From assembly GCF_020177265.1 (NCBI RefSeq), contig NZ_JAIVMC010000006.1, forward strand, positions 62,001 to 126,000: a stretch of DNA of 64,000 nt. Direction: 5' to 3'. Below, one piece after another: positions 44,072 to 53,782 of the stretch. The first letter of the stretch is position 1; each line of letters starts with the position of its first letter. The notes beneath the pieces are model-generated. The model was given only the letters and a program-made list of their open reading frames with translations. It was not told where the DNA came from and ran no database searches. Source of the stretch: Pseudooceanicola marinus. Lineage in GTDB: Bacteria; Pseudomonadota; Alphaproteobacteria; Rhodobacterales; Rhodobacteraceae. A program made the translations under genes and the position numbers.

Positions 44072-44881
44072 ATGGGAGATGGGCTACACATTGAAAAGCT
44101 GTCGATGCGGTTCGACCTGCCGAACGGGTCCAGCGTCCAGGCGCTGAAGAACGTATCGCTTGATATCAAGGCGGGGGAGATGGTGTCGGTGCTGGGCCCG
44201 TCGGGCTGCGGCAAGACCACCCTGCTGAACATCTGTGCGGGGTTCCTGGCGCAGACCGAGGGCAAGGTGCGGATGAACGGCCACGAGGTCGCCGGCCCCG
44301 GCCCGGAACGCGGCATGGTGTTCCAGAAAGGCGCCCTGTTCGAATGGATGTCGGTGCGCAAGAACGTGGAATTCGGCCCCCGGATGAAGGGCATGCCCAA
44401 GGCCGAACGCGACGCCATCACCGATCACCTGCTGGGAATCGTCGGCCTGCAGGATTTCAAGGAAAAGGCCGTCTACGAGTTGTCGGGCGGCATGCAACAG
44501 CGCGTCGCCCTGGCGCGCTGCCTGGCCAACGAGCCGGACGTTATCCTGATGGATGAACCGCTGGGCGCGCTGGATGCGCTGACCCGCGAGAAGATGCAGG
44601 GCCTGGTGCTGAAACTGTGGAAGGAGACCGGCAAGACGGTGATCCTGATCACCCACTCGGTCGAGGAGGCACTTCTGCTGGGCGAGCGGCTGATCGTCAT
44701 GGCCCCGCGCCCCGGGCGCATCCACAAGGAATACCGCCTGCCCTTCGCCGAACGCGGCGTGAATGCCGACCTGCGGCAGGTGAAGAAAAGCGAGGGCTTT
44801 GCCGAGACGCGGGATGAGATCCTGTCGATGATCTGGGAGATGGAAGAGGAAATCATGGGCAGATCGGAGAGCGCGGCATGA
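44072..44881 (+). CDS. tauB: Taurine ABC transporter, ATP-binding protein
   Basis: I use the ATG at 44072 ('MGDGLHIEKLSMRFDLPNGS'); a GTG at 44063 is also possible. The 269-residue ATPase has Walker A 'GPSGCGKTT' (about residues 44-52), signature 'LSGGMQQRVALARCL' (about 139-153), Walker B 'VILMDEPLGALD' (about 158-169) and the switch in 'LITHSVEEALLLGERLIVM'. Its stop overlaps the tauC start by four bases. Confidence 0.93.
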   Translation: MGDGLHIEKLSMRFDLPNGSSVQALKNVSLDIKAGEMVSVLGPSGCGKTTLLNICAGFLAQTEGKVRMNGHEVAGPGPERGMVFQKGALFEWMSVRKNVEFGPRMKGMPKAERDAITDHLLGIVGLQDFKEKAVYELSGGMQQRVALARCLANEPDVILMDEPLGALDALTREKMQGLVLKLWKETGKTVILITHSVEEALLLGERLIVMAPRPGRIHKEYRLPFAERGVNADLRQVKKSEGFAETRDEILSMIWEMEEEIMGRSESAA

Positions 44882-46143
44882 CCGGTTGGATCGTTCTTCT
44901 TGCCTATATCGCGCTGTTTACCGCCGGGTATTTCATCGTCCTCCTGGCCAAGTGGCTGGGCCGTCCGAACCGTGATTTCACCTCGCTGAAAACCGTCACC
45001 TTCGGCGATGAAAGCGCGATCCGGCCCGACCGGGCGGCGTCCTTCCTGTCGGTTCTGGTGGTCTTCCTGATCTGGGGCGCCTTCACCGGCTCGAACTGGG
45101 TGCCCTTCCACGTGCCCGGCCCCTTCGTGGGCGACGCGCAATTCACCTACACCGCCGAAAACGCCGCCGGTGACAGCGATGACGGCACCGTCACCGTGCG
45201 GGTCCATCCGGTGGGCGAGGATGCCGAGGACCCGGAGGTCGATCCCGGCACGGGCTTTGCGCTTAATGACGTGGACACCGTGGGCGCCTGGCGCTCCACC
45301 CTGATCCGCGCCACCTCGAACGACGAGGGCGAGGATCTGACCGTGACGGCCGTGGACGGCCAGCCGATCGCGCCGGGCGAGACGGTGAAGGTGGCCGACG
45401 GCGAGGTGACGATGACGCCCAAGGGCTCGCTGAACTTCCAGCCCGCCAAGGGCCTGCAGATGGAGCCGATCTGGATGCCGCCGCCCGAGGACGTGCTGCA
45501 CCGCTTCATCGAGATCGCGACCGAAGGCTACCAGAACTTCACCCTGTGGCAGCACCTGGGGTCGTCGCTGATGCGGGTGCTGGCGGGCTTCTTCCTGGGC
45601 TCCCTGGTGGGGATCCCGCTGGGCTATGCCATGGGGCTGTCGGGCTGGTTCCGAGGCTGGTTCGACCCGATCGTCGAATTCATGCGCCCCGTGCCGCCGC
45701 TGGCGCTGATCCCGCTGGTCATCATCTGGTTCGGCATCTGGGAGACGGGCAAGATCGTCCTGCTGTTCCTGGCCGCGCTCTGGGTCATGACCATCGCGGC
45801 GCGCGCCGGCGTGTCGGGCGTCGCCATCTCGAAGGTGCACGCGGCCTATTCGCTGGGTGCGTCGAAGCGGCAGGTGCTGATGCACGTGATCCTGCCCAAC
45901 TCCCTGCCGGAGATCTTCACCGGCGCGCGGGTCGCCATGGGCGTCTGCTGGGGCACCGTGGTCGCCGCCGAACTGGTGGCGGCGCAGAAAGGCGCGGGCA
46001 TGATGATCATCGCCGCGTCGAAGTTCCAGCTGACCGACATCGTCCTGATGGGGATCATCCTGATCGGCATCATCGGCTATGGCATCGACATCGCCATGCG
46101 CTTTGCCGAGCGGGTGCTGGTGCCCTGGAAGGGCAAGATCTGA
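44878..46143 (+). CDS. tauC: Taurine ABC transporter permease with extra periplasmic Ig/cadherin-like domain
   Basis: The 421-residue product is about 150 residues longer than usual TauC/SsuC permeases (about 250-280). Residues 210-421 are the standard permease core with 'LMRVLAGFFLGSLVGIPLGY' and the EAA loop 'HAAYSLGASKRQVLMHVILP'. The extra part has two added membrane helices (about 4-24 and 55-70) enclosing, with the core, a soluble domain at about 86-192 that reads like a bacterial Ig/cadherin-like adhesin repeat: 'GDSDDGTVTVRV', 'LTVTAVDGQPIAPGETVKVA', 'GEVTMTPKGSLNFQPAKG'. Topology puts that domain in the periplasm, where it could contact TauA. Confidence 0.9.
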   Translation: MTGWIVLLAYIALFTAGYFIVLLAKWLGRPNRDFTSLKTVTFGDESAIRPDRAASFLSVLVVFLIWGAFTGSNWVPFHVPGPFVGDAQFTYTAENAAGDSDDGTVTVRVHPVGEDAEDPEVDPGTGFALNDVDTVGAWRSTLIRATSNDEGEDLTVTAVDGQPIAPGETVKVADGEVTMTPKGSLNFQPAKGLQMEPIWMPPPEDVLHRFIEIATEGYQNFTLWQHLGSSLMRVLAGFFLGSLVGIPLGYAMGLSGWFRGWFDPIVEFMRPVPPLALIPLVIIWFGIWETGKIVLLFLAALWVMTIAARAGVSGVAISKVHAAYSLGASKRQVLMHVILPNSLPEIFTGARVAMGVCWGTVVAAELVAAQKGAGMMIIAASKFQLTDIVLMGIILIGIIGYGIDIAMRFAERVLVPWKGKI

Positions 46144-46166
46144 CGCCAGTCACGCAGACAGACAGC

Positions 46167-46196
46167 AAAAGGGCCCGGTCAACGCCGGGCCCTTTT
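46167..46196. terminator. Bidirectional terminator between tauC and the dehydrogenase gene
   Basis: AAAAGGGCCCGG and CCGGGCCCTTTT pair across six bases, with A- and T-runs on both sides, between two convergent genes. Confidence 0.92.
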
Positions 46197-46216
46197 CCGT
46201 TCAGGTCACGCGCGGC

Positions 46217-47593
46217 TCAGGCCGCGAGGTAGACCGACTTGATGTTCACGAACTCCTTCATGCCGAAGCCACCGTGTTCGCGGCCATAGCCCGAATCCTT
46301 CACGCCACCGAAGGGCATGTTCGGAATGGCGATGTTGAACCCGTTGACCGAGATCATGCCGGTGTCGAAATGCTTCGTCGCCAGCTCGCGCGCCCGCTTT
46401 TCGTCCTTGGAGAACAGGCCGCCGCCGAGGCCATAGCGGCTGTCGTTGGCGATGCGCATGGCGTCATCCTCGTCCTTGGCCTTGATGATCGAGGCGACGG
46501 GGCCGAACAGCTCATCGTCATAGGCGGGCTGACCGGGGGCCACGTCGACCAGCACTGTCGCGGGATACCAGGCGCCCTTGCCTTCGGGGATCTCGCCGCC
46601 CACCAGGACGCGGGCGCCCTTCTTGACGCTTTCCTGGACCTGCTCGTGCAGCTCGTCGCGCAGATCCACCTTGGACATCGGGCCAAGCTTGGTGTTCTCG
46701 TCGGTGGGATCACCGGCCTGGATCGCCTTCACCTTCTCGACGTAACGGTCGACGAAGGCGTCGTAGTTCTTCTCGGTCACCACGAACCGCTTGGCGTTCA
46801 CGCAGGTCTGGCCGTTGTTGTAGATGCGGCCGGCCACGCAGGCCTCCACGGCCACGTCCAGGTCGGCATCGTCCAGCACCACGTAGGCATCGTTCGAGCC
46901 CAGCTCCAGCACCGATTTCTTCAGCTGCTCTGCCGCCTTGGCCGCGATCACCCGGCCGCCCTTGTCGCTGCCGGTCATGGTCACGCCGCGCACCAGCTTG
47001 TGGGCGATGATCTCATCCGAGGTATCGTGGTCGATGACCAGCACGGTGAACAGGTTCTTGGGCAGGCCCGCGCGTTCCATCACGTCGCGCAGCATCAGGC
47101 CGCTGCCGGTGCAGTTGGCGGCATGTTTCAGCAGGACGCCATTGCCGGCCATCAGGTTTGCCACGGCATAGCGCACGGCCTGGTAACAGGGGAAGTTCCA
47201 GGGCTGGATGCCGTAGATCACGCCGACGGGGGCATAGCTGACCACGCCAGTGCCGCCGGGAATGTCGCGTTCCTCATCCGCCAGCTCGGAGGGGCCGTTC
47301 TCGGCGGTGAAATCGCAGATCGACGCGCAGAGGTCGATCTCGTCCCGGCTGTCGCCGATCAGCTTGCCGACCTCGCGGGTCATCAGCTGAGCGAACTCTT
47401 CCTTGTTCTTTCGCAGTTCCTCACCGATGGCGCGGATCACCTTGGCGCGCTCCTCGGGGGCCTTCAGGCGCCAGGCATCAAAGGCGTCGTGACAGACCTC
47501 GACAGCCTCGAAGGCCTGGGTGCGGTCCATCAGCTCGTAGGAGCTGATCGGGCTTTCATCGACGGGGTTCACGGTCTGGATCTGGTTGGACAT
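46217..47593 (-). CDS. sad: NAD-dependent succinate-semialdehyde dehydrogenase (Sad/YneI-like)
   Basis: The 458-residue aldehyde dehydrogenase has the catalytic Cys in 'YNNGQTCVNAKRF' (about residues 256-268) and the general-base Glu in 'VLELGSNDAYVVLDDADL' (about 222-239); the ELGSNDAY form and 'YGIQPWNFPCYQAVRYA' point to the Sad/YneI subgroup. In E. coli Sad oxidises succinate semialdehyde. Beside the taurine genes a sulfoacetaldehyde or other small-aldehyde substrate is also conceivable, but the sequence alone does not show it. An AAAGGACG site precedes the ATG. Confidence 0.85.
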   Translation of the reverse strand: MSNQIQTVNPVDESPISSYELMDRTQAFEAVEVCHDAFDAWRLKAPEERAKVIRAIGEELRKNKEEFAQLMTREVGKLIGDSRDEIDLCASICDFTAENGPSELADEERDIPGGTGVVSYAPVGVIYGIQPWNFPCYQAVRYAVANLMAGNGVLLKHAANCTGSGLMLRDVMERAGLPKNLFTVLVIDHDTSDEIIAHKLVRGVTMTGSDKGGRVIAAKAAEQLKKSVLELGSNDAYVVLDDADLDVAVEACVAGRIYNNGQTCVNAKRFVVTEKNYDAFVDRYVEKVKAIQAGDPTDENTKLGPMSKVDLRDELHEQVQESVKKGARVLVGGEIPEGKGAWYPATVLVDVAPGQPAYDDELFGPVASIIKAKDEDDAMRIANDSRYGLGGGLFSKDEKRARELATKHFDTGMISVNGFNIAIPNMPFGGVKDSGYGREHGGFGMKEFVNIKSVYLAA

Positions 47594-47959
47594 GGGGCCG
47601 TCCTTTCGTCCTTGAAGTGTTTCCCGATCAACGCCCCCTACCGCGCCCCGGTTCCGGCGTCGCGACCTGACGCCGGGACACCGACGCCTTACCGCGCACC
47701 GGTGGCATCGTGATCCCCGGGCGCCACGATCGGGAGTTTTACCGGGCCGTTTTACGGGCTGAGGGACCTTGAGCGCGCAGAGCCAGCTCCTGCCCGGTCA
47801 GCATCCGCTGCGGCGTGACGAAGCGCCCCCACCCTCTTTTGGGTGCGAAATAGGTGCCGAAAAAAAACGCACGGCGGACGCGGCAGCGAAGCCCCTGAAA
47901 AACGGGCGCTTCCGCCCGGCTCCATCCCATGTCGTATCTCCCGAAGGCCGCTTTTGCGG
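47594..47959. other. Non-coding upstream region of sad and the nrd leader
   Basis: No gene can be supported here. CCGGCGTC (47654-47661) and GACGCCGG (47669-47676) form a perfect 8-bp hairpin about 60 bases before sad. A run of eight A residues lies near 47860. Otherwise I see nothing up to the NrdR-like boxes. Confidence 0.5.
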
Positions 47960-48007
47960 AAACCATATATTGACAGTTTTTGCCGAAAGGCACACAAGAT
48001 CGGGTAG
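47960..48007 (+). promoter_or_regulatory. Candidate nrd promoter with two NrdR-like boxes
   Basis: AAACCATATATTGACA (47960-47975) and ACACAAGATCGGGTAG (47992-48007) each partly fit the NrdR box consensus and start 32 bases apart, about three helical turns, a spacing usual for NrdR. The first ends in a perfect -35 hexamer TTGACA (47970-47975); the second covers the likely -10 region (about 47993-48000). Transcription would start just at the riboswitch. Confidence 0.5.
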
Positions 48008-48172
48008 CTATTCGGTTGTCCGGCCCTGTCGGACATCAAGAGGGAACCCGGTGCAAATCCGGGGCTGCCCCCGCAACTGTAAGCGGACAGCACGGCCGGA
48101 CGCGCCACTGGGGGACAAGCCCCGGGAAGGTCGGCCACGCGTCTACCCGCGAGCCAGGAGACCTGCCGATAG
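48008..48172 (+). promoter_or_regulatory. Cobalamin riboswitch upstream of nrdHIEF
   Basis: The core reads AAGAGGGAACCCGGTGCAAA (48038-48057), then GCCCCCGCAACTGTAAGCGG (48066-48085) and the B12-box-like GAGCCAGGAGACCTGCC (48151-48167). The ends CTATTCGG and CCGATAG pair with one bulge. B12 should repress the class Ib reductase genes that follow. Confidence 0.95.
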
Positions 48173-48186
48173 CGACTTTGGATGAG

Positions 48187-48244
48187 CCGAACGGAGGGTT
48201 CGGGATACGTCTTTGCGGCGCAGGCCATCGGCCCGCGTGGCCTG
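48187..48244 (+). promoter_or_regulatory. Two hairpins in the nrd leader after the riboswitch
   Basis: CCGAAC-GGAGG-GTTCGG (48187-48203) is a perfect 6-bp stem with a ribosome-binding-site-like loop. CAGGCCA/TGGCCTG (48221-48227 with 48238-48244) is a perfect 7-bp stem. They lie between the riboswitch and nrdH and may be the expression platform; no T-run is seen, so translation or Rho-dependent control is more likely than intrinsic termination. Confidence 0.45.
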
Positions 48245-48283
48245 ACGTCTTCTGCCCTTCGCGACAAGAGATTGAGGATGCAG

Positions 48284-48505
48284 ATGACCGTCACCGTCTA
48301 CTCGAAGCCCGCCTGCGTGCAATGCACCGCTACCACCCGCGCCCTGGAGGCCAAGGGCATCGACTATGCTCTGGTCGACCTGACCGAGGACGCCGAGGCG
48401 ATGACCCGCGTGACCGAGCTGGGCTACCGCCAGGCGCCTGTCGTCATCGCCGGTGACGACCACTGGTCCGGCTTCCGTCCCGACCTGATCGGCCGTCTGG
48501 TCTGA
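48284..48505 (+). CDS. nrdH: Glutaredoxin-like electron donor NrdH
   Basis: I start at the ATG at 48284, five bases after GAGGA; an in-frame ATG at 48278 is also possible. The 73-residue product has the NrdH redox motif 'YSKPACVQCTAT' (CxxC at about residues 11-14) and the C-terminal 'WSGFRPDLIGRL', the signature that separates NrdH from ordinary glutaredoxins. It reduces NrdE through the C-terminal cysteine pair of the latter. First gene of the riboswitch-controlled unit. Confidence 0.95.
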   Translation: MTVTVYSKPACVQCTATTRALEAKGIDYALVDLTEDAEAMTRVTELGYRQAPVVIAGDDHWSGFRPDLIGRLV

Positions 48506-48538
48506 TCGCCACCCGCTGACATCCAGGAGGGGCGGATC

Positions 48539-48955
48539 ATGCCCGGTCTCGTCTATTTCAGCTCTGCTTCCGGCAACACGGCGCGGTTCATCGGCCAGCT
48601 CGGCCTGGCCGCCGCCCGCATCCCCGTGTCGCCCAAGGAGGCGCTGCCAGAGCTGCCGGACGACTACGTGCTGATCTGCCCCACTTATGCCGATGGCGAA
48701 GGCCGGGGAGCGGTGCCGAAACAGGTGATCCGTTTCCTAAACGCGCCGGAACACCGCGCCCGCCTGCGCGGCGTCATCGCCACCGGCAACCGTAATTTCG
48801 GCCGTTTCTACGGGATGGCCGGTGACGTGATCGCGGCCAAGTGCAACGTGCCGCTGATGTACAAGTTCGAACTGGCCGGGACCACGGCCGACCTGGCCCG
48901 GGTTCGTGAGGGGCTGAGCAAGTTCTGGGGGACCGAATGCTTGATGACCGCGTGA
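48539..48955 (+). CDS. nrdI: Flavodoxin-like protein NrdI
   Basis: The 138-residue product has the NrdI signatures '[15 protein letters not shown]' (about residues 4-18), '[20 protein letters not shown]' (about 48-67) and '[16 protein letters not shown]' (about 81-96). It supplies oxidant for assembling the manganese-tyrosyl cofactor of NrdF. AGGAGG precedes the ATG; its end overlaps nrdE by 19 bases. Confidence 0.95.
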   Translation: MPGLVYFSSASGNTARFIGQLGLAAARIPVSPKEALPELPDDYVLICPTYADGEGRGAVPKQVIRFLNAPEHRARLRGVIATGNRNFGRFYGMAGDVIAAKCNVPLMYKFELAGTTADLARVREGLSKFWGTECLMTA

Positions 48956-51069
48956 GCGAAACGCTCGACTACCATGCGCTGAACGCGATGCTGAACCTCT
49001 ACGATGCAGAGGGCAACATCCGCTTCGACGCCGACCGCAAGGCCGCGCGGCAGTACTTCCTGCAGCACGTGAACCAGAACACCGTCTTCTTCCACTCGCT
49101 GGACGAGAAGCTGGGCTACCTGGTCGATGAAGGCTATTACGAGCGCGAAGTGCTGGAGGCCTACCCGGCCGACTTCCTGGCGAAGATCTGGGACGCCGCC
49201 TACAAGAAGAAGTTCCGCTTCCCCACCTTCCTCGGCGCCTTCAAGTACTACACCAGCTACACGCTGAAGACCCGCGACGGGAAACGCTACCTCGAACGCT
49301 ACGAGGACCGCGTGGTGATGTGCGCCCTGGCGCTGGCACGCGGCGACGAGGCGCTGGCCATGTCCTTCATGGACGAGATCCTGTCGGGCCGCTTCCAGCC
49401 TGCCACGCCCACCTTCCTCAACGCCGGCAAGAAGAGCCGGGGTGAGCTGATCTCCTGCTTCCTGCTGCGGCTGGAAGACAACATGGAAAGCATCGGCCGC
49501 GGCATCAACTCGGCCCTGCAGCTGTCGAAGCGCGGTGGCGGCGTGGCCCTGATGCTGACCAACATCCGAGAGCATGGCGCGCCCATCAAGGGGATCGAGA
49601 ACCAGTCCTCGGGCGTCATTCCGATCATGAAGCTCCTGGAGGACTCCTTCTCCTACGCCAACCAGCTGGGCGCCCGTCAGGGGGCCGGCGCGGTCTACCT
49701 GAACGCGCACCACCCCGACATCCTGCGTTTTCTCGACACCAAGCGGGAGAACGCGGATGAGAAGATCCGCATCAAGACGCTGTCCCTGGGCGTGGTGATC
49801 CCCGACATCACCTTCGAGCTGGCGAAGCGCAACGAGCCGATGTACCTCTTCTCGCCCCATGACGTCGAAAAGGTCTACGGCGTCCCCTACTCGGAAATCT
49901 CGGTCACCGAGAAATATGAGGAGATGGTCGAGGACAAGCGCATCCGCAAGAAGAAGATCAACGCGCGCGACTTCTTCCAGACTCTGGCGGAGATCCAGTT
50001 CGAGTCGGGCTATCCCTACATCATGTTCGAGGACACGGTGAACAAGGCGAACCCGATCGAGGGGCGCATCACCATGTCGAACCTCTGCTCGGAAATCCTG
50101 CAGGTGGCCGAGGCCTCCACCTTTCGCGAGGATCTGGGCTACGATCACCTGGGCACCGACATTTCCTGCAACCTCGGCTCGCTGAACATCGCCAAGACGA
50201 TGGATGGTGGCGACCTGGGCCGCAGCGTCGGCACGGCGATCCGGGCGCTGACGGCGGTGTCGGAAATGTCCGCCATCGACAGCGTCCCCTCGATCCGCCG
50301 CGGCAATGACGAAAGCCACGCCATCGGCCTCGGCCAGATGAACCTGCACGGCTTCCTGGCGCGCGAGCACATCCACTACGGCAGCCCGGAAGGGATCGAG
50401 TTCACCTCGGCCTATTTCGCCGCCGTGGCCTATCACGCAATCCGCGCCTCCAACGCGCTGGCCCGCGAGAAGGGCGAAAGCTTCAAGGGCTTCGAAAACT
50501 CCGACTATGCCGACGGGTCGTTCTTCGAGAAATACGTCACCCGCGACTGGCTGCCCGAAAGCGAGACCGTGCGGGCGCTGTTCAAGCGTTTCGGCCACGA
50601 ACTGCCCACCCGGGACGACTGGGCCGCGCTGCGCGAGGCGGTGATGAAGGACGGGCTCTACAACCGGAACCTGCAGGCGGTGCCGCCGACGGGCTCGATC
50701 TCCTACATCAACAATTCGACCTCCTCGATCCACCCGATCGTGTCGAAGATCGAGATCCGCAAGGAAGGCAAGATCGGCCGCGTCTACTACCCGGCCGCCT
50801 TCATGAACAACGAGAACCTGGAGTATTATCGCGACGCCTACGAGATTGGCCCGGAAAAGCTGATCGACACCTATGCCGCGGCCACGGAACACGTGGACCA
50901 GGGCCTGTCGCTGACGCTGTTCTTCCCCGCCGAGGCGACCACCCGCGACATCAACCGCGCCCAGATCTACGCCTGGAAGAAGGGCATCAAGACGATCTAC
51001 TACGTCCGCCTGCGCCAGGCCGCGCTGGAAGGCACCGAGGTCGAGGGCTGCGTGAGCTGCACGCTCTGA
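48937..51069 (+). CDS. nrdE: Class Ib ribonucleotide reductase, alpha subunit NrdE
   Basis: The 710-residue product is full length for NrdE and lacks the N-terminal ATP cone of class Ia. It has '[20 protein letters not shown]' (about residues 152-171, with one active-site Cys), '[20 protein letters not shown]' (about 196-215), '[13 protein letters not shown]' (about 380-392), and the C-terminal redox pair 'CVSCTL' that receives electrons from NrdH. The start overlaps nrdI. It is followed by a hairpin-rich gap before nrdF. Confidence 0.96.
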   Translation: MLDDRVSETLDYHALNAMLNLYDAEGNIRFDADRKAARQYFLQHVNQNTVFFHSLDEKLGYLVDEGYYEREVLEAYPADFLAKIWDAAYKKKFRFPTFLGAFKYYTSYTLKTRDGKRYLERYEDRVVMCALALARGDEALAMSFMDEILSGRFQPATPTFLNAGKKSRGELISCFLLRLEDNMESIGRGINSALQLSKRGGGVALMLTNIREHGAPIKGIENQSSGVIPIMKLLEDSFSYANQLGARQGAGAVYLNAHHPDILRFLDTKRENADEKIRIKTLSLGVVIPDITFELAKRNEPMYLFSPHDVEKVYGVPYSEISVTEKYEEMVEDKRIRKKKINARDFFQTLAEIQFESGYPYIMFEDTVNKANPIEGRITMSNLCSEILQVAEASTFREDLGYDHLGTDISCNLGSLNIAKTMDGGDLGRSVGTAIRALTAVSEMSAIDSVPSIRRGNDESHAIGLGQMNLHGFLAREHIHYGSPEGIEFTSAYFAAVAYHAIRASNALAREKGESFKGFENSDYADGSFFEKYVTRDWLPESETVRALFKRFGHELPTRDDWAALREAVMKDGLYNRNLQAVPPTGSISYINNSTSSIHPIVSKIEIRKEGKIGRVYYPAAFMNNENLEYYRDAYEIGPEKLIDTYAAATEHVDQGLSLTLFFPAEATTRDINRAQIYAWKKGIKTIYYVRLRQAALEGTEVEGCVSCTL

Positions 51070-52257
<1,188 letters not shown>

Positions 52258-52282
52258 TCCCACCTGCCAGTCAGACAGCAAG

Positions 52283-52306
52283 AAGGGGCCCACGCGGCCC
52301 CTTTTT
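52283..52306 (+). terminator. Rho-independent terminator of nrdHIEF
   Basis: AAGGGGCC and GGCCCCTT pair across CACGC and are followed by TTT, about 25 bases after the nrdF stop. Confidence 0.9.
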
Positions 52307-52326
52307 CATACGCAGACCCAGCGGGG

Positions 52327-53706
52327 TCAGAACATCCCCATCACCTGCCACCACAGGTAGTTCAGCGGGATCAGCGCCACCACCGTGACCAGTGTCAGTG
52401 CCAGGGTCATGCGCAGCAGGTGCGACAGGCTTTCCCCCGCCAGCCCCATGGCCACGATCAGCGGCCCTGCCTGGTAGGGGAAGATCACCGTCGAGAAGCC
52501 AACCACCTGGGTCATCACCACCGCGTCCAGCGTCAGGCCCGTCGCCTCCGACAGCTCGCCCGCCAGCGAGGTCAGCACCGCCGGCACGCCGGGGATCGTG
52601 GTGAAGACGCCGGTGACCATCGAAAGCCCCGACAGCGACAGGTAGTTCAGGAAGTCCTGCCCTTCGGCCAGCGGCAGCAGGCGCACGGCGGCATGGGCGA
52701 TCACCTCGCCCAGCCCGCTGTCCTTCACCACCGCGCCCAGGCCGAGCGCGCCCGAGACGAAGAGCAGCGTCGCGAAATCACTGGAGCGGCGGAAGTCCGG
52801 CGGCGAGAGGAAGCCCACGCGCGGCAGCAGCAGCACGATGGAAGCCGCCATGCCGATCCAGGCCGGGCTGATGCCGTGCAGCGTATCGGTCATCCAGAAG
52901 CCCAGGGTCGCCAGTAGCACCGCCAGCAGCCAGATCTGGCGCGCGGAGCTCTCCTCGGACGTGTTGTCGTCGCTGGCCTCCCCCAGCTCGGCCACCCGCG
53001 CGGGGTAGAGCCGCGCCACCAGCCAGGTGATGACCAGCCCCTTCAGCAGACCCAGCACTGGGTAGTGCAGCGACAACCACTCCGCATAGCCCAGGCGCAG
53101 CCCGTAGATCCGTTCGACAGACCCCGCCAGCACCACGTTGGGGATGTTCGACGGCAGCACCCCGTAGCCCGCCATGTGAGAGCCGAAGGCGATGATCAGA
53201 GCGATGCCGATCCGCCCGTTCGATCCCTTGTCGAAGCCCAGCCGTTCGGCCAGCGCCATGCCCACGGGCATCAGCACCACCGCGCGGCCCAGCGACGAGG
53301 GCATGAGGAAGCCCAGCACCATCGCCAACCCCATCAGCCCAAGCAGAAGCACGCCGTAGCTGCGGCTGAGGTGCGGGCCGATGGCGAAGGCCAGCCGGTG
53401 ACCAAGGCCCGAGCTGCGGATCGCCTCGCCGATGACGAAGCCCGACACGATCAACCACATGGCTTGCGAGGTAAAACCGGAGAAGGCCGCCTCGGGCGGG
53501 GCCAGCTCCAGGATCACCACGCCGGTCAGGAAGGTCAGGCTGGCCAGGTAGCCCGGCACCACTCCCGTGCCCCAGAGCGACAGGGTGAACAGCACCAGGC
53601 CCAGGGTGCGGGCCTGTACCGCTGGCAGGCCCATCGGGTTGGCCAGCGCCAGGGTCAGGGCGAGGAGGGCGATCAGCGCCACCAGGGCATTCTTGAACAG
53701 CGTCAT
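52327..53706 (-). CDS. SLC13-family permease
   Basis: The 459-residue product has about twelve membrane segments and resembles SLC13/CitT-type carriers: 'LIVSGFVIGEAIRSSGLG' (about residues 85-102), 'FLMPSSLGRAVVLMPVGMAL' (about 133-152), 'GSHMAGYGVLPSNIPNVVLA' (about 175-194) and 'TIPGVPAVLTSL' (about 379-390). The canonical SNT motifs are altered (PSS, PSN), so the ion or substrate preference may differ from that of the SLC13 gene at 21.6 kb. It is divergent from an AraC regulator that may control it. Confidence 0.82.
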   Translation of the reverse strand: MTLFKNALVALIALLALTLALANPMGLPAVQARTLGLVLFTLSLWGTGVVPGYLASLTFLTGVVILELAPPEAAFSGFTSQAMWLIVSGFVIGEAIRSSGLGHRLAFAIGPHLSRSYGVLLLGLMGLAMVLGFLMPSSLGRAVVLMPVGMALAERLGFDKGSNGRIGIALIIAFGSHMAGYGVLPSNIPNVVLAGSVERIYGLRLGYAEWLSLHYPVLGLLKGLVITWLVARLYPARVAELGEASDDNTSEESSARQIWLLAVLLATLGFWMTDTLHGISPAWIGMAASIVLLLPRVGFLSPPDFRRSSDFATLLFVSGALGLGAVVKDSGLGEVIAHAAVRLLPLAEGQDFLNYLSLSGLSMVTGVFTTIPGVPAVLTSLAGELSEATGLTLDAVVMTQVVGFSTVIFPYQAGPLIVAMGLAGESLSHLLRMTLALTLVTVVALIPLNYLWWQVMGMF

Positions 53707-53782
53707 CAGGGCGGCACCTCGTGTCGGGATCGGCAGCCCCCCGGTTCTAGACTGGCCCGGATGGATGATCTATCAATACATC

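Noticed and set aside
47769-48185. Plus-strand open frame across the nrd leader
   Set aside because: It runs straight through the riboswitch core, has no ribosome binding site and no familiar domain.
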